Shown: in pieces, positions 25,445 through 34,645 of the stretch
How positions within the stretch are numbered: the first letter of the stretch is position 1
Layout of the letters: each line of letters begins with the position of its first letter
From: Solimicrobium sp040544425
Lineage (GTDB): Bacteria > Pseudomonadota > Gammaproteobacteria > Burkholderiales > Burkholderiaceae_D
Assembly (NCBI GenBank): GCA_040544425.1
Contig: JBEONO010000005.1
Location: forward strand, 124,001 to 188,000
DNA length: 64,000 nt
Direction of reading: 5' to 3'
Notes under the pieces: model-generated
Databases searched by the model: none
What the model saw: only the letters and a program-made list of their open reading frames with translations
Told to the model about the DNA's origin: nothing
Made by a program: the position numbers and the translations under genes

Positions 25445-26314
25445 TTATTTGGATGCCAGTGCCAAGGCATACAGTCGGGCGCTCTTCATCCACGCTGTGG
25501 ATGCAACGATTAACTGGGTCAGGATCAGACTGACAATAAATCCCGGTACACCGACATGTCCCAAATTCATTCTCAACAGGCCAAACACGGCGGCTGCGAC
25601 CACGCCAACCAAAGTTAGCACGACATAAAAGCCCAGCGCAGAAAGAGGACGTTTTACGACCAGCACCAATCCACGCCACCAGGCTTTGAAGGCTGACCGG
25701 CGCGTGGTGCTGTGGATGAATTGAGCACGCCCGGCGTCCAGCGTAGCGTCGGCAATGATCAGCAAGATCGCCATCACTGCCAGCGAAATATGGCTGGCGA
25801 AATCGGCATCGGATTCGAGAATCGCCTTTTCGGCATAGCCGTCCGACCAATGCATGACACCGGCAATGATCGCGCCCGCGATCCCAAACGGCACAATTGC
25901 CACAAGCAACATGCGCAGCATGCGCCAGTACTCAGCAATCCCGCCATGTACCAATTTTCCCATTGCCAGCGGCGTGGCCGAACGCGCCGCGGTAACGATT
26001 GCGCCGCTCAAAAATGGCGACAGCAACAGCGTGAAAATCAGTGCACCAAGGCCCGCTTCCTGCAGCAATAATTTATTGATCACCATCGCCGAAATAATGT
26101 CATTGATCGCATTCATGGACAGCTGATGCGCCAGTGCACCAGACTGCACTGAATGGCTTAATTGCGAGGAAATGATCTGCCACAATGGCAAGGTCATGAT
26201 GGCGGTTGGGATCAGCAGTACGATGATCCATAACACTATCAGGCGCCATTGCAAACCAAAGCTGGCAGACTGAACCAGGACCGATAAAAATGTTGGCTTA
26301 TTAGTCGTATTCAT
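25445..26314 (-). CDS. Polytopic membrane protein of unknown function
   Basis: 289-residue protein with about six hydrophobic helices (around residues 21-45, 85-110, 135-160, 170-195, 220-245, 255-275). I do not recognise a named family; there is no obvious catalytic or transporter motif. It overlaps the end of the M1 peptidase gene by 4 bases (ATGA) and is followed by the M28 peptidase gene, so its production is tied to two secreted peptidases. A role as an accessory or partner of one of them is a guess from context only. Confidence 0.8.
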   Translation of the reverse strand: MNTTNKPTFLSVLVQSASFGLQWRLIVLWIIVLLIPTAIMTLPLWQIISSQLSHSVQSGALAHQLSMNAINDIISAMVINKLLLQEAGLGALIFTLLLSPFLSGAIVTAARSATPLAMGKLVHGGIAEYWRMLRMLLVAIVPFGIAGAIIAGVMHWSDGYAEKAILESDADFASHISLAVMAILLIIADATLDAGRAQFIHSTTRRSAFKAWWRGLVLVVKRPLSALGFYVVLTLVGVVAAAVFGLLRMNLGHVGVPGFIVSLILTQLIVASTAWMKSARLYALALASK

Positions 26315-28560
26315 AATGTCGCAATCGAAGAAATGATGAATTGGATTAAAGTGGCTAACTCAGAAGTCCAGCGCCGAGCCGACGTGTAACTGCCCTTCAG
26401 AGTTCGGCTATCGTTGAGTTTATCGCCATCCAGATAGTGCATCTGGTCCGGATCAATTTCCGCAGACACAGCCTTGACCGGTTTGACCCAACTGTAGCGC
26501 GCCCATCTCTGGTTATCATTCCACACCACGGTTTCCTTACTGTCGTCAGCAAAGTGCACGACCAGCGTCTGTGGCACTGCTACGCCTTTACGGCGCAAGG
26601 TAACGGTGGTGAGAAAAGGAAACGGGCCGGTGCCCTCTTTGGCGTCAGGGTGTGCCTTTTTCCACTCCTTGCGTTGCTTTTCGATCAGCTCTTCAGTTTG
26701 TTCTTCGGTCGCTTCAACCCATTTCCCATTAATCTTCGACGTACCCTGTTCAGGCAGCACTTCTTCACTGCTCAGCTTGTCGACCCGATCATCCATGGCT
26801 TGGGTGCTGTATACCTGCTGGGAAAATGCTCGGGCGACCACGTCAGGCTTGCCGGACACTTCCGACAGGACAGCCTGAAAATCGCCGATACCTGGATGAC
26901 GGAATTTCCAGGTCGCATAATATTGCTTAAACGCGCGCTCCATCACATCCTTGCCGAGTTCTTCCTCAAGATCACGCATGGTGGTGGCAGTACGTGCATA
27001 CACGGAACCATAGCTGGAAGTCGAATAACGGTCCCAGGAATTGGCACCAGTCGGATCGGCGGGATCATGATTCATCGCGCCCAGACGCTCTGCTTCGAAT
27101 CCGGTCGTCGTCTGATCAATACCCAGCATTTTCAAAAACGGCACCGTCAGGTGGATCAGCTGACCGCGTTCACGGATCATGCGGAAGTCCCAGTAATCAT
27201 TGAAACCTTCATCCAGCATCGGCTCTTCAAATTCATTCGAACCTAACAGACCATAAAAATATCCATGACCAAATTCATGAATGGTCACAAAGTCGAGAGC
27301 GAACTGGTTCAAGGTTCCCTGCTCCACTTTCTCGTAACCTTCCGCAGTAAAGAAGGTCGGATATTCCATGCCGCCAGCTTCGGTCGCATTGTAAGGCGGG
27401 ATGACGGCAGTGACGGTCTTGTACGGATAAGGTCCCAAGGTTTTGGAAAAATAGCCGAGCGCATCGATGGTCGCCTGTAATGCCGGTGCTGCAGAAGCTT
27501 TATATTCCGGCGGATACAACACGGTTACTTTCACTTCGGGGCTTCCTTCGCCCTTGTACACACCTTCGAGGGGTTTGGCCGTGCGATTATCTGCCGTCCA
27601 GGCGAAATCGTGGACATCGCCCTGTACGAAGTGGTGGGTAGTCTTTCCGGCGGCTTCGACCGGAGCGCCCTGCTCTTCACCGGTTGCACCGACCGTATAA
27701 TCTTTCGGTACGGTCAGCCTGACATCGAAGTTTCCATAGTCGGCATAAAATTCGCTGTGCAGATGGAACTCATGCGCGTTCCAACGGGTTTCCGTCGCAC
27801 CGCGTTCTCCGGGCAGTTCGAGCACGGCGATTTTGGGGAACCACTGCCCGACCAGGTGGAAGGTTCCGAAATAACCGGTACGCGCCACCACGCGCGGCAG
27901 TTGATCGTGAAAGTTGATATCGAGTGTAGTGGTTGCACCAGCCGGCACTGGGGTCGGCAAATCAAACCGCACGACTGTGTGATCGGTTTGCGGACCATCA
28001 TCAGGATGGACAAATGTCCAGCTTACATTGGCTCCGCCTTGCATCACCTTTTCCAGATCGATATGCCCCCAATCACCGTCTTTGGTTGGGACATCGCTGC
28101 GAAACTCAAATCCGTGTGTCTTCTTCTCACTGTAAAACGTGCTGCTGTTACCTTCGAAGGCATTCAAGTACAGATGCATATAGATCGAGCGCACTTCTTT
28201 ATCGCTGCGATTGCGCCAGCTCAGTTTTTCCTGACCATCGACTGTATGCTTGACCGGATCCAATGATGCTTGAATATCGTAGTTCACCACGCGGTCTGAC
28301 AAGGTCGCTTCATTGCCTTTTCGCGGCCCGCCCCAGGCATTGGCAATGCTGGGCTGCACAACAAAGGCTGCGTGCGCGCCAACCATTGGAATCCCATCCT
28401 GGGAACCGGTATGCCTATTGTCGTTCGCTGTGGATTGGAGTGTGGGTTGCGCCGCCAGGGACGCATCGCTTTTTTGATCCGTGGTTGCCTGCAGCGTAGC
28501 GGCAACAACCAGCAGAGAGACCAGGCCGAATCCTTTCAGACTGGCAGATGCAATAGACAT
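26311..28560 (-). CDS. M1 family secreted metallopeptidase
   Basis: Gluzincin of 749 residues with a signal peptide (SLKGFGLVSLLVVAATLQA). The zinc site is intact: HEFGHGYFYGLLGSNEFEEPMLDEGFNDY, i.e. HExxH-x18-E, at about residue 430, preceded by the substrate-binding motif EAGGMEYPTFF (GxMEN variant with MEYP). The N-terminal beta domain (NYDIQASLDPVKHTVDGQEKLSWRN) is typical of M1. The C-terminal region carries charged linkers (EATEEQTEELIEKQRKEWKKAH) and a final hydrophobic stretch. A GAGGAG site lies 5 bases before the ATG. First gene of a three-gene operon with a membrane protein and an M28 peptidase. Confidence 0.92.
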   Translation of the reverse strand: MSIASASLKGFGLVSLLVVAATLQATTDQKSDASLAAQPTLQSTANDNRHTGSQDGIPMVGAHAAFVVQPSIANAWGGPRKGNEATLSDRVVNYDIQASLDPVKHTVDGQEKLSWRNRSDKEVRSIYMHLYLNAFEGNSSTFYSEKKTHGFEFRSDVPTKDGDWGHIDLEKVMQGGANVSWTFVHPDDGPQTDHTVVRFDLPTPVPAGATTTLDINFHDQLPRVVARTGYFGTFHLVGQWFPKIAVLELPGERGATETRWNAHEFHLHSEFYADYGNFDVRLTVPKDYTVGATGEEQGAPVEAAGKTTHHFVQGDVHDFAWTADNRTAKPLEGVYKGEGSPEVKVTVLYPPEYKASAAPALQATIDALGYFSKTLGPYPYKTVTAVIPPYNATEAGGMEYPTFFTAEGYEKVEQGTLNQFALDFVTIHEFGHGYFYGLLGSNEFEEPMLDEGFNDYWDFRMIRERGQLIHLTVPFLKMLGIDQTTTGFEAERLGAMNHDPADPTGANSWDRYSTSSYGSVYARTATTMRDLEEELGKDVMERAFKQYYATWKFRHPGIGDFQAVLSEVSGKPDVVARAFSQQVYSTQAMDDRVDKLSSEEVLPEQGTSKINGKWVEATEEQTEELIEKQRKEWKKAHPDAKEGTGPFPFLTTVTLRRKGVAVPQTLVVHFADDSKETVVWNDNQRWARYSWVKPVKAVSAEIDPDQMHYLDGDKLNDSRTLKGSYTSARRWTSELATLIQFIISSIATL

Positions 28561-28803
28561 GTTTTCTCCTCATTTTTATTAGAACCAGCGAACCGTATTC
28601 ACTGGATTGTGACGAAGTAAATTGATCACTGATATTGACTGTCACGGTTGGCGACAACGTTGCATACTAGCATGATAAATGGCCGTGATTATCAGTTGTA
28701 TTTAGATAACAACATCTCAGGAATTACGCTATGAGGGGATAGTGTTTCGGCGGGAATCGTTGTAAATCGGCGAGACTTAAACCTGCCTCGCCTGAAACGG
28801 GTC

Positions 28804-28830
28804 TGCCTGTGTCTCGAGGCAACACAGGCA
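28804..28830. terminator. Hairpin after the SpoVR operon
   Basis: TGCCTGTGT and ACACAGGCA form a perfect 9-bp stem with a 9-base loop, 6 bases past the last gene of the operon. No T run follows, so it may be a stabiliser or a Rho-related end. A second inverted repeat (GGCGAG/CTCGCC) lies at 28769-28792. The rest of the 276-base gap to the M1 gene shows nothing else. Confidence 0.5.
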
Positions 28831-28836
28831 ATGAAC

Positions 28837-29121
28837 TTAATCCAAAATCAGCTGATGGACAATATTGAGCGATTCATCGCCGATCTGACTGCGCCATGCA
28901 CGGGCAAAAAAAGTTCTTTCCTGGTCGGTCGGTTGCGTACGCCATGAAACATGCAAGGTGCCTTTGTTGTCGTGCAGATTGGCGATTTTGGTGATGCAGG
29001 TCTTATTATCGGAAATATCTGCCTGCCCAATGACATAGCCATAAACGCGGTTTAAGCGCTCCAGGCGATCAGGTTCGGTGTCACCATTGATTGCGGAAAT
29101 TGTTGGATGATCTAAATACAT
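28837..29121 (-). CDS. Small conserved-context protein, fourth gene of the SpoVR operon
   Basis: 94-residue soluble protein, not recognised. It has a GGGAGC ribosome site 6 bases before the ATG and follows spoVR by only 25 bases on the same strand, so it is very likely a real member of the prkA-yeaH-spoVR operon. Sequence features: an N-terminal acidic stretch, a middle with VIGQADISDNKTCITKIANLHDNKGTLHVSWR (likely beta strands) and an RAWRSQIGDESLN helix. No cysteine pairs, signal peptide or membrane segments. Function unknown; a partner of SpoVR or of the kinase is possible from context. Confidence 0.8.
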   Translation of the reverse strand: MYLDHPTISAINGDTEPDRLERLNRVYGYVIGQADISDNKTCITKIANLHDNKGTLHVSWRTQPTDQERTFFARAWRSQIGDESLNIVHQLILD

Positions 29122-29146
29122 GCCTGCTCCCTGAATAAATTCTTTT

Positions 29147-30700
29147 TTAGTTGCGCACGGCTTTGCATTCCGTGCGATTGATGACCTTGCCGGTTTCGTC
29201 CAGCGTATCCAGGTTCACGTCGAAACCCCATAATCGTGACACATGCTTCAATACTTCATCCGTCTGCTGATTTAACGGGCGGCGCAGATACTGGTTGTGA
29301 CGCAATGTCAAAGCGCGATTCCCATGCACATCCACCGACCAGACCTGAATATTCGGCTCACGGTTACCAAGATTGTATTGCCCGGCCAAACGTTCTCTGA
29401 TGTATTTATAACCACTGTCATCATGAATTGCTGAAATTTCAAGCATTTCCCGGTTGTCGTCGTCTAACACTGTGAAGAAGTGGAAGTCACGGATCAGTTT
29501 AGGCGATAAGTATTGCAAAATAAAGCTCTCATCTTTGAAATTGCGCATCGCAAAGTCCAAAGTCTTGAGCCAGTCCTGTCCGGCAATCTCAGGAAACCAG
29601 TGCCGGTCTTCGTCGGTAGGGTTTTCACAGATGCGCCGGATATCGGACATCATGGCAAAACCAAGCGCGTAAGGATTGATGCCGGTGAAGTATGGACTGG
29701 TGATCGGAGGCTGATACACCACATTGGTATGGCTTTGCAAGAACTCCATCATGAAGCCTTCGCCAACAATGCCTTCATCGTAGAGCTGATTCAAAATGGT
29801 GTAATGCCAAAACGTGGCCCACCCTTCGTTCATGACTTGAGTCTGCCGCTGCGGGTAAAAATATTGCGAGATTTTGCGGGTCACGCGCACAATTTCGCGC
29901 TGCCATGGTTCCAGCATCGGGGAATACTTTTCAATAAAATACAGCAGATTTTCCTGAGGTTCGGACGGAACCCGCGCCGGCTCCTCTTCAACCTGAGTCT
30001 GATCGCGGCGCGGCACCGTGCGCCATAAATCGTTGACCTGTGATTGCAGGTACTCCTCGCGCTCCTGCTGGCGTAACTGCTCTTTGGCCAATGAAATACG
30101 TGCCGGGCGTTTATATCGATCTACGCCATAATTTTGCAAGGCATGGCAAGAATCAAGAACCAGTTCGACGGCTTCAATTCCGTAGCGCTGCTCACAGTCG
30201 GCAATATAATTTTTCGCAAACACCATGTAATCGATAATCGCCTCGGCATCGGTCCAGGTGCGGAACAGGTAGTTCCCTTTGAAAAATGAATTATGACCGT
30301 AGGCTGCATGTGCGATCACCAGCGTTTGCATGGTCAGGCTGTTCTCCTCCATCAGATACGCAATGCAGGGGTCGGAATTAATCACGATTTCATACGCGAG
30401 ACCCATTTGTCCGCGCTTATAACTTTTCTCGGTTCGTAAAAAGTGTTTCCCGAAAGACCAGTGATAGTAGGAGATGGGCATTCCGACCGAGGCGTACGCA
30501 TCCATCATCTGTTCAGCCGAGATAATTTCCAGTTGGTTCGGGTAGGTATCCAAACCAAAGTTTTGCGCGACGCGGCGAATTTCGGCTTCGGCCTGCTCCA
30601 ACAGGTCGAAGGTCCATTCCGACTGGTCCGGCAAACGATTCTTGCTGCGTTTGGCGTTATCCGGCTTATCTTTCGATCTGGTGGCTTTTTTAACAGTCAT
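29147..30700 (-). CDS. SpoVR family protein (YcgB-like)
   Basis: 517-residue member of the SpoVR/YcgB family, found with PrkA-type kinases in sporulating and non-sporulating bacteria; biochemical role unknown. Seen: the core YHWSFGKHFLRTEKSYKRGQMGLAYEIVINSDPCIAYLMEENS (about residues 78-120), the HxxYGHNSFFKGNYLF motif, and VMNEGWATFWHYTI (about residue 290). The His/Glu-rich conserved residues hint at metal binding. The N-terminus is lysine-rich. The start overlaps yeaH by 4 bases (ATGA). Central to a stress or starvation operon by comparison with enterobacteria. Confidence 0.93.
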   Translation of the reverse strand: MTVKKATRSKDKPDNAKRSKNRLPDQSEWTFDLLEQAEAEIRRVAQNFGLDTYPNQLEIISAEQMMDAYASVGMPISYYHWSFGKHFLRTEKSYKRGQMGLAYEIVINSDPCIAYLMEENSLTMQTLVIAHAAYGHNSFFKGNYLFRTWTDAEAIIDYMVFAKNYIADCEQRYGIEAVELVLDSCHALQNYGVDRYKRPARISLAKEQLRQQEREEYLQSQVNDLWRTVPRRDQTQVEEEPARVPSEPQENLLYFIEKYSPMLEPWQREIVRVTRKISQYFYPQRQTQVMNEGWATFWHYTILNQLYDEGIVGEGFMMEFLQSHTNVVYQPPITSPYFTGINPYALGFAMMSDIRRICENPTDEDRHWFPEIAGQDWLKTLDFAMRNFKDESFILQYLSPKLIRDFHFFTVLDDDNREMLEISAIHDDSGYKYIRERLAGQYNLGNREPNIQVWSVDVHGNRALTLRHNQYLRRPLNQQTDEVLKHVSRLWGFDVNLDTLDETGKVINRTECKAVRN

Positions 30701-31971
30701 AATTTCGCATTCTGCTTTTTAAACAAATCCCGGAACACTGGATAGATATCTGCCGGATCTTCGATTTTACGCATTGCAAAATGAGCGTGGGTGCTGGCAA
30801 CCTGCTCGTATTCGCGCCATAGATTCTGCGGCTCGCCATCCGTGATCTCAACGTAGGCAAAGTACTGAACCAGCGGCATGATTTTATCGAGCAGTAGCTG
30901 TCGGCAAGTGACTGAATCATTATCCCAGTTATCTCCGTCCGAAGCCTGCGCGACGTAGGCGTTCCATTCAGAAGTCGGGTAACGGGTCACCAAAATTTCG
31001 TGCAACAGGTTGATTGCCGAAGAGACGACAGTACCGCCTGACTCTCTGGAATTGAAAAATTCCTGCTCGTCGACTTCCATGGCCGCTGTGTGGTGGCGGA
31101 TAAACACCAGTTCGATTTTTTCGTAGGAGCGGGTCAAGAAGAGATACAGCAAAATAAAGAAACGCTTGGCGGTATCCTTTTTCGCTTCATCCATCGACCC
31201 GGAAACATCGAGCAGACAAAACATCACTGCCTGGCTGGATGGTTTCGGCACCTTGATGCGATTGCTGTAGCGCAAATCAAAATTATCAAGGAATGGAATC
31301 GCCAGCAAGCGGGTGCGTAAATGGGTAATTTCATGACGCAAGGCGATGACACGCTGATCGCAGTCCTCGACACCATCATTGATAAAGTCATGCAATTCCT
31401 GCTCGGCCTGCTTCAAGCGTCGGCTCGATTTTCCGCCAACCGCAATCCGCCGACTCAAGGCGCCGCGCAAGGAACGCAATATATGCAGATTCGACGAGGT
31501 ACCCGACATCTTGTAACCGGCGCGCAGCTGTTTAAAATCGGTGGAAGCAGTCAGCTGGGTTTTGACCATATTCGGCAATTCCAGGTCTTCAAAAAAGTAA
31601 TTCATGAATTCTTCGCGGCTGACTTCAAATACAAAGTCATCTTCCGATGTGTCTTCACTGTTACTCGCCTGTCCGCTTCCGGATCCGCCCCCACCTTTCG
31701 GCCGCTTGAACTGATCGCCCTTCATATATTCTTTATTGCCGGGTCTGACAGTCTCCCAGACGCCGCCATGATCATGCCCAAAATTGGGTTCATTGACGTC
31801 TTTGACAGGGATCGAGATTTTTTCGCCGCTTTCGACATTGGTGATAGACCGGCCTTTGACAGCACGGGTCACCGCTTCTTTGATCTGATCTTTATAGCGC
31901 CGTAAAAACCGCTCTCGATTGACCGCCGATTTATTTTTCCCTTGAATCCGTCTATCGATTAAGTGAACCAA
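30697..31971 (-). CDS. YeaH/YhbH family protein (DUF444)
   Basis: 424-residue DUF444 protein with the family start LIDRRIQGKNKSAVNRERFLRRYKDQIKEAV and a von Willebrand A-like domain whose MIDAS motif DVSGSMDEAKKDTAKRF is at about residue 254. A Gly/Ser-rich linker (KGGGGSGSGQASNSEDTSEDD) sits near residue 100. The start is TTG, the only candidate that fits the family N-terminus, with a GGAG site about 6 bases upstream (CAGAGGAGACCATT-TTG). Lies between the PrkA kinase and SpoVR, overlapping the latter by 4 bases. Confidence 0.94.
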   Translation of the reverse strand: MVHLIDRRIQGKNKSAVNRERFLRRYKDQIKEAVTRAVKGRSITNVESGEKISIPVKDVNEPNFGHDHGGVWETVRPGNKEYMKGDQFKRPKGGGGSGSGQASNSEDTSEDDFVFEVSREEFMNYFFEDLELPNMVKTQLTASTDFKQLRAGYKMSGTSSNLHILRSLRGALSRRIAVGGKSSRRLKQAEQELHDFINDGVEDCDQRVIALRHEITHLRTRLLAIPFLDNFDLRYSNRIKVPKPSSQAVMFCLLDVSGSMDEAKKDTAKRFFILLYLFLTRSYEKIELVFIRHHTAAMEVDEQEFFNSRESGGTVVSSAINLLHEILVTRYPTSEWNAYVAQASDGDNWDNDSVTCRQLLLDKIMPLVQYFAYVEITDGEPQNLWREYEQVASTHAHFAMRKIEDPADIYPVFRDLFKKQNAKL

Positions 31972-32057
31972 AATGGTCTCCTCTGTATTTGCAAGTTAGG
32001 ATTTACGCGCCACCGTCAATGAACAAGCACCATCATGGGCACGCGTAAATCCCGAAA

Positions 32058-33980
32058 TTATGAGGTTTTTCTCACTCGCAAATACCATTCACATAACAGA
32101 CGCACCTGTTTTGCGGTATAGCCTTTTGCCACCATACGCTCAACAAATTCTTGATGTTTATTTGCGTCATCAACACTTGCTTTCGCATTGAATGAAATCA
32201 CCGGCAACAACTCTTCCGTGTTCGAGAACATTTTTTTCTCGATTACGGTGCGCAGCTTTTCATAACTGTTCCAGGCTGGATTTTTACCGGCATTTTGTGC
32301 CCGGGCGCGCAGCACAAAGTTGACGATTTCATTCCTGAAGTCTTTTGGATTCGAGATGCCGGCTGGCTTTTCAATTTTTTCCAAATCATTATTGAGCGCT
32401 TCGCGATCAAAACTTTCGCCGGTATCCGGATCACGGAATTCCTGATCCTGAATCCAGAAATCAGCGAACAGGACATAGCGGTCAAAAATGTTTTGACCAT
32501 ATTCGGAATAACTTTCCAGATAGGCAGTCTGAATTTCCTTGCCGATGAATTCAATATAGCGCTGCGCCAGATATTCCTTGATGTAGGACAGGTAGCGTTG
32601 TTCAATCTCTGGCGCAAACTGTTCACGCTCAATTTGCTGCTCGAGCACATACAGCAGATGCACCGGATTGGCAGCAACCTCGGTCGTATCAAAGTTAAAC
32701 ACTTTTGAAATAATCTTGAATGCGAAACGCGTCGACAACCCGCTCATGCCTTCATCGACACCGGCATAGTCGCTGTACTCCTGTTTTGACTTCGCTTTTG
32801 GATCGGTGTCTTTCAGATTCTCGCCATCATAGACCAGCATTTTGCTGAAGATGCTGGAATTCTCAGGCTCCTTAAGTCGCGACAACACGGAGAACTGCGC
32901 CATCATTTTCAACGTACCGGGGGCACAGGGGGCCTGCGCCAGAGAAGAAGTCCGAACCAGCTTTTCGTAAATTTTTATTTCATCAGTAACGCGCAGGCAA
33001 TAAGGCACTTTAACGATATAAATACGATCGAGGAAAGCTTCATTATTTTTATTGTTCTTGAATGCTTTCCACTCCGATTCATTCGAGTGGGCCAGAATAA
33101 CACCGTCAAACGGAATCGCGCCAAAGCCTTCGGTTCCTTTGAAGTTACCCTCCTGGGTCGCGGTCAGCAGCGGGTGCAATACTTTAATGGGCGCTTTGAA
33201 CATTTCCACAAATTCCATCAAACCCTGGTTGGCCAGACATAATCCGCCTGAGTAGCTGTAGGCATCCGGATCGTCCTGCGCAAAATCTTCCAGCTTGCGG
33301 ATATCGACCTTCCCAACCAACGAAGAGATGTCCTGATTATTTTCATCGCCCGGCTCGGTCTTGGAAATCGCGATTTGCTTTAAGACCGATGGATGACGCT
33401 TGACGACGCGGAACTGATTGATATCACCGTTAAATTCATGCAGACGTTTGACTGCCCATGGGCTGGGGATTGTTCTGAGATAACGGCGCGGAATACCGAA
33501 GTCTTCCTCAAGAATGACACCGTCTTCTTCTTCGTTGAACAAACCGAGCGGCGACTCATTGATCGGTGAGCCTTTGATGGAGTAGAAAGGAATTTTTTCC
33601 ATCAACACTTTTAATTTTTCAGCGATGGATGATTTACCACCACCGACCGGCCCCAGCAAATACAGAATCTGCTTGCGCTCTTCCAATCCTTGCGCGGCAT
33701 GCCGGAAGTAGGAGACGACTTGTTCAACGACTTCTTCCATCCCGTAAAAATCGCGGAAGGCCGGATAGATTTTGATGATTTTGTTGGCGAAGATACGGGA
33801 GCGACGCGGATCGTGGCGGGTATCTACCAATTCCGGTTCGCCGATTGCGGCTAACAGACGTTCAGCAGCGGTGGCAAATGCTAATTTATCGCGCTTGCAA
33901 ATTTCCAGATATTCCTGCAAAGAGTATTCTTCTTCGCGGGTACGTTCATATCGTGCTGCATAGTTATCGAAGATTTTCAT
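32058..33980 (-). CDS. PrkA-type serine protein kinase (YeaG-like)
   Basis: 640-residue AAA+-like kinase of the PrkA/YeaG family, which in enterobacteria acts in stationary-phase and nitrogen-stress adaptation. N-terminal AAA domain with Walker A LGPVGGGKSSIAEKLK (about residues 110-125) and a Walker B-like GVILAHSNESEW segment; the C-terminal third matches the kinase-like domain. AAAGGA lies before the ATG at 33980. First gene of prkA-yeaH-spoVR-small gene, with an 86-base gap to yeaH. No clear sigma54 or other promoter could be assigned upstream. Confidence 0.95.
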   Translation of the reverse strand: MKIFDNYAARYERTREEEYSLQEYLEICKRDKLAFATAAERLLAAIGEPELVDTRHDPRRSRIFANKIIKIYPAFRDFYGMEEVVEQVVSYFRHAAQGLEERKQILYLLGPVGGGKSSIAEKLKVLMEKIPFYSIKGSPINESPLGLFNEEEDGVILEEDFGIPRRYLRTIPSPWAVKRLHEFNGDINQFRVVKRHPSVLKQIAISKTEPGDENNQDISSLVGKVDIRKLEDFAQDDPDAYSYSGGLCLANQGLMEFVEMFKAPIKVLHPLLTATQEGNFKGTEGFGAIPFDGVILAHSNESEWKAFKNNKNNEAFLDRIYIVKVPYCLRVTDEIKIYEKLVRTSSLAQAPCAPGTLKMMAQFSVLSRLKEPENSSIFSKMLVYDGENLKDTDPKAKSKQEYSDYAGVDEGMSGLSTRFAFKIISKVFNFDTTEVAANPVHLLYVLEQQIEREQFAPEIEQRYLSYIKEYLAQRYIEFIGKEIQTAYLESYSEYGQNIFDRYVLFADFWIQDQEFRDPDTGESFDREALNNDLEKIEKPAGISNPKDFRNEIVNFVLRARAQNAGKNPAWNSYEKLRTVIEKKMFSNTEELLPVISFNAKASVDDANKHQEFVERMVAKGYTAKQVRLLCEWYLRVRKTS

Positions 33981-34645
33981 GGTTGCGTCCTTTAAGACTC
34001 AGACATCACTACAATACACTCTTAACGCTGACCGATTAGTTTTCGCTTACAGCTGCGCTTTTCCGTTCAGCAACTTAATGATATACGCTTTGCTATATTT
34101 GTTATAGGTTAAATTGCCCGATTTACCAAAATTTAAAACCGGAACAGAGCTATTTTATTGGTGCTCAATTTCACTTAAACGAATAGATTTCATGAGGCCA
34201 AAAAATAATTCAAAAACGTCTCACCGAATAAACTACACCCAACACAAAAATTGAAAAAGCAAATTCAGTGAATCTGGTTTCAATTTTTGATTGTTAAATA
34301 GTAATAGGTTGACTTGGTTCGCGCCACTAAGTTCCAGATTTTTAGTCGCTCCACATTTCGGCGCGGAGACTCCAACAAGGATTGCAGTATCAACTTGTGG
34401 TGGCCTCAAACCAATCCATGTAAGGTCGATTGAATTACTTTTTTGGTCCACTAGATTTTATTGGCAATCCACTATAGTCGGCTACGATGTGTCATTTATA
34501 CATATAATTCAGGCAATTGATAACATTTAGTCATCTGGAGGCGATGTTTCTGTTGTCGGCTGACATGAAGCGTTTTAGTATTTCAGCCTGACAGTCATAT
34601 GGATACACGGCAGTCCAATTAATACATCCATAAAAATCCCTGAAC
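33981..34645. other. AT-rich intergenic region with a possible repeat island
   Basis: 665 bases between the divergent kinase operon and the diguanylate cyclase gene without a convincing gene. A more GC-rich island at about 34300-34450 is open in frames on both strands (a 72-codon frame on minus, 79 on plus), which often marks a dispersed repeat or a decayed gene piece rather than a coding gene. Neither frame has a ribosome site or recognisable domain. Promoters for both flanking genes must lie here. Confidence 0.4.
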
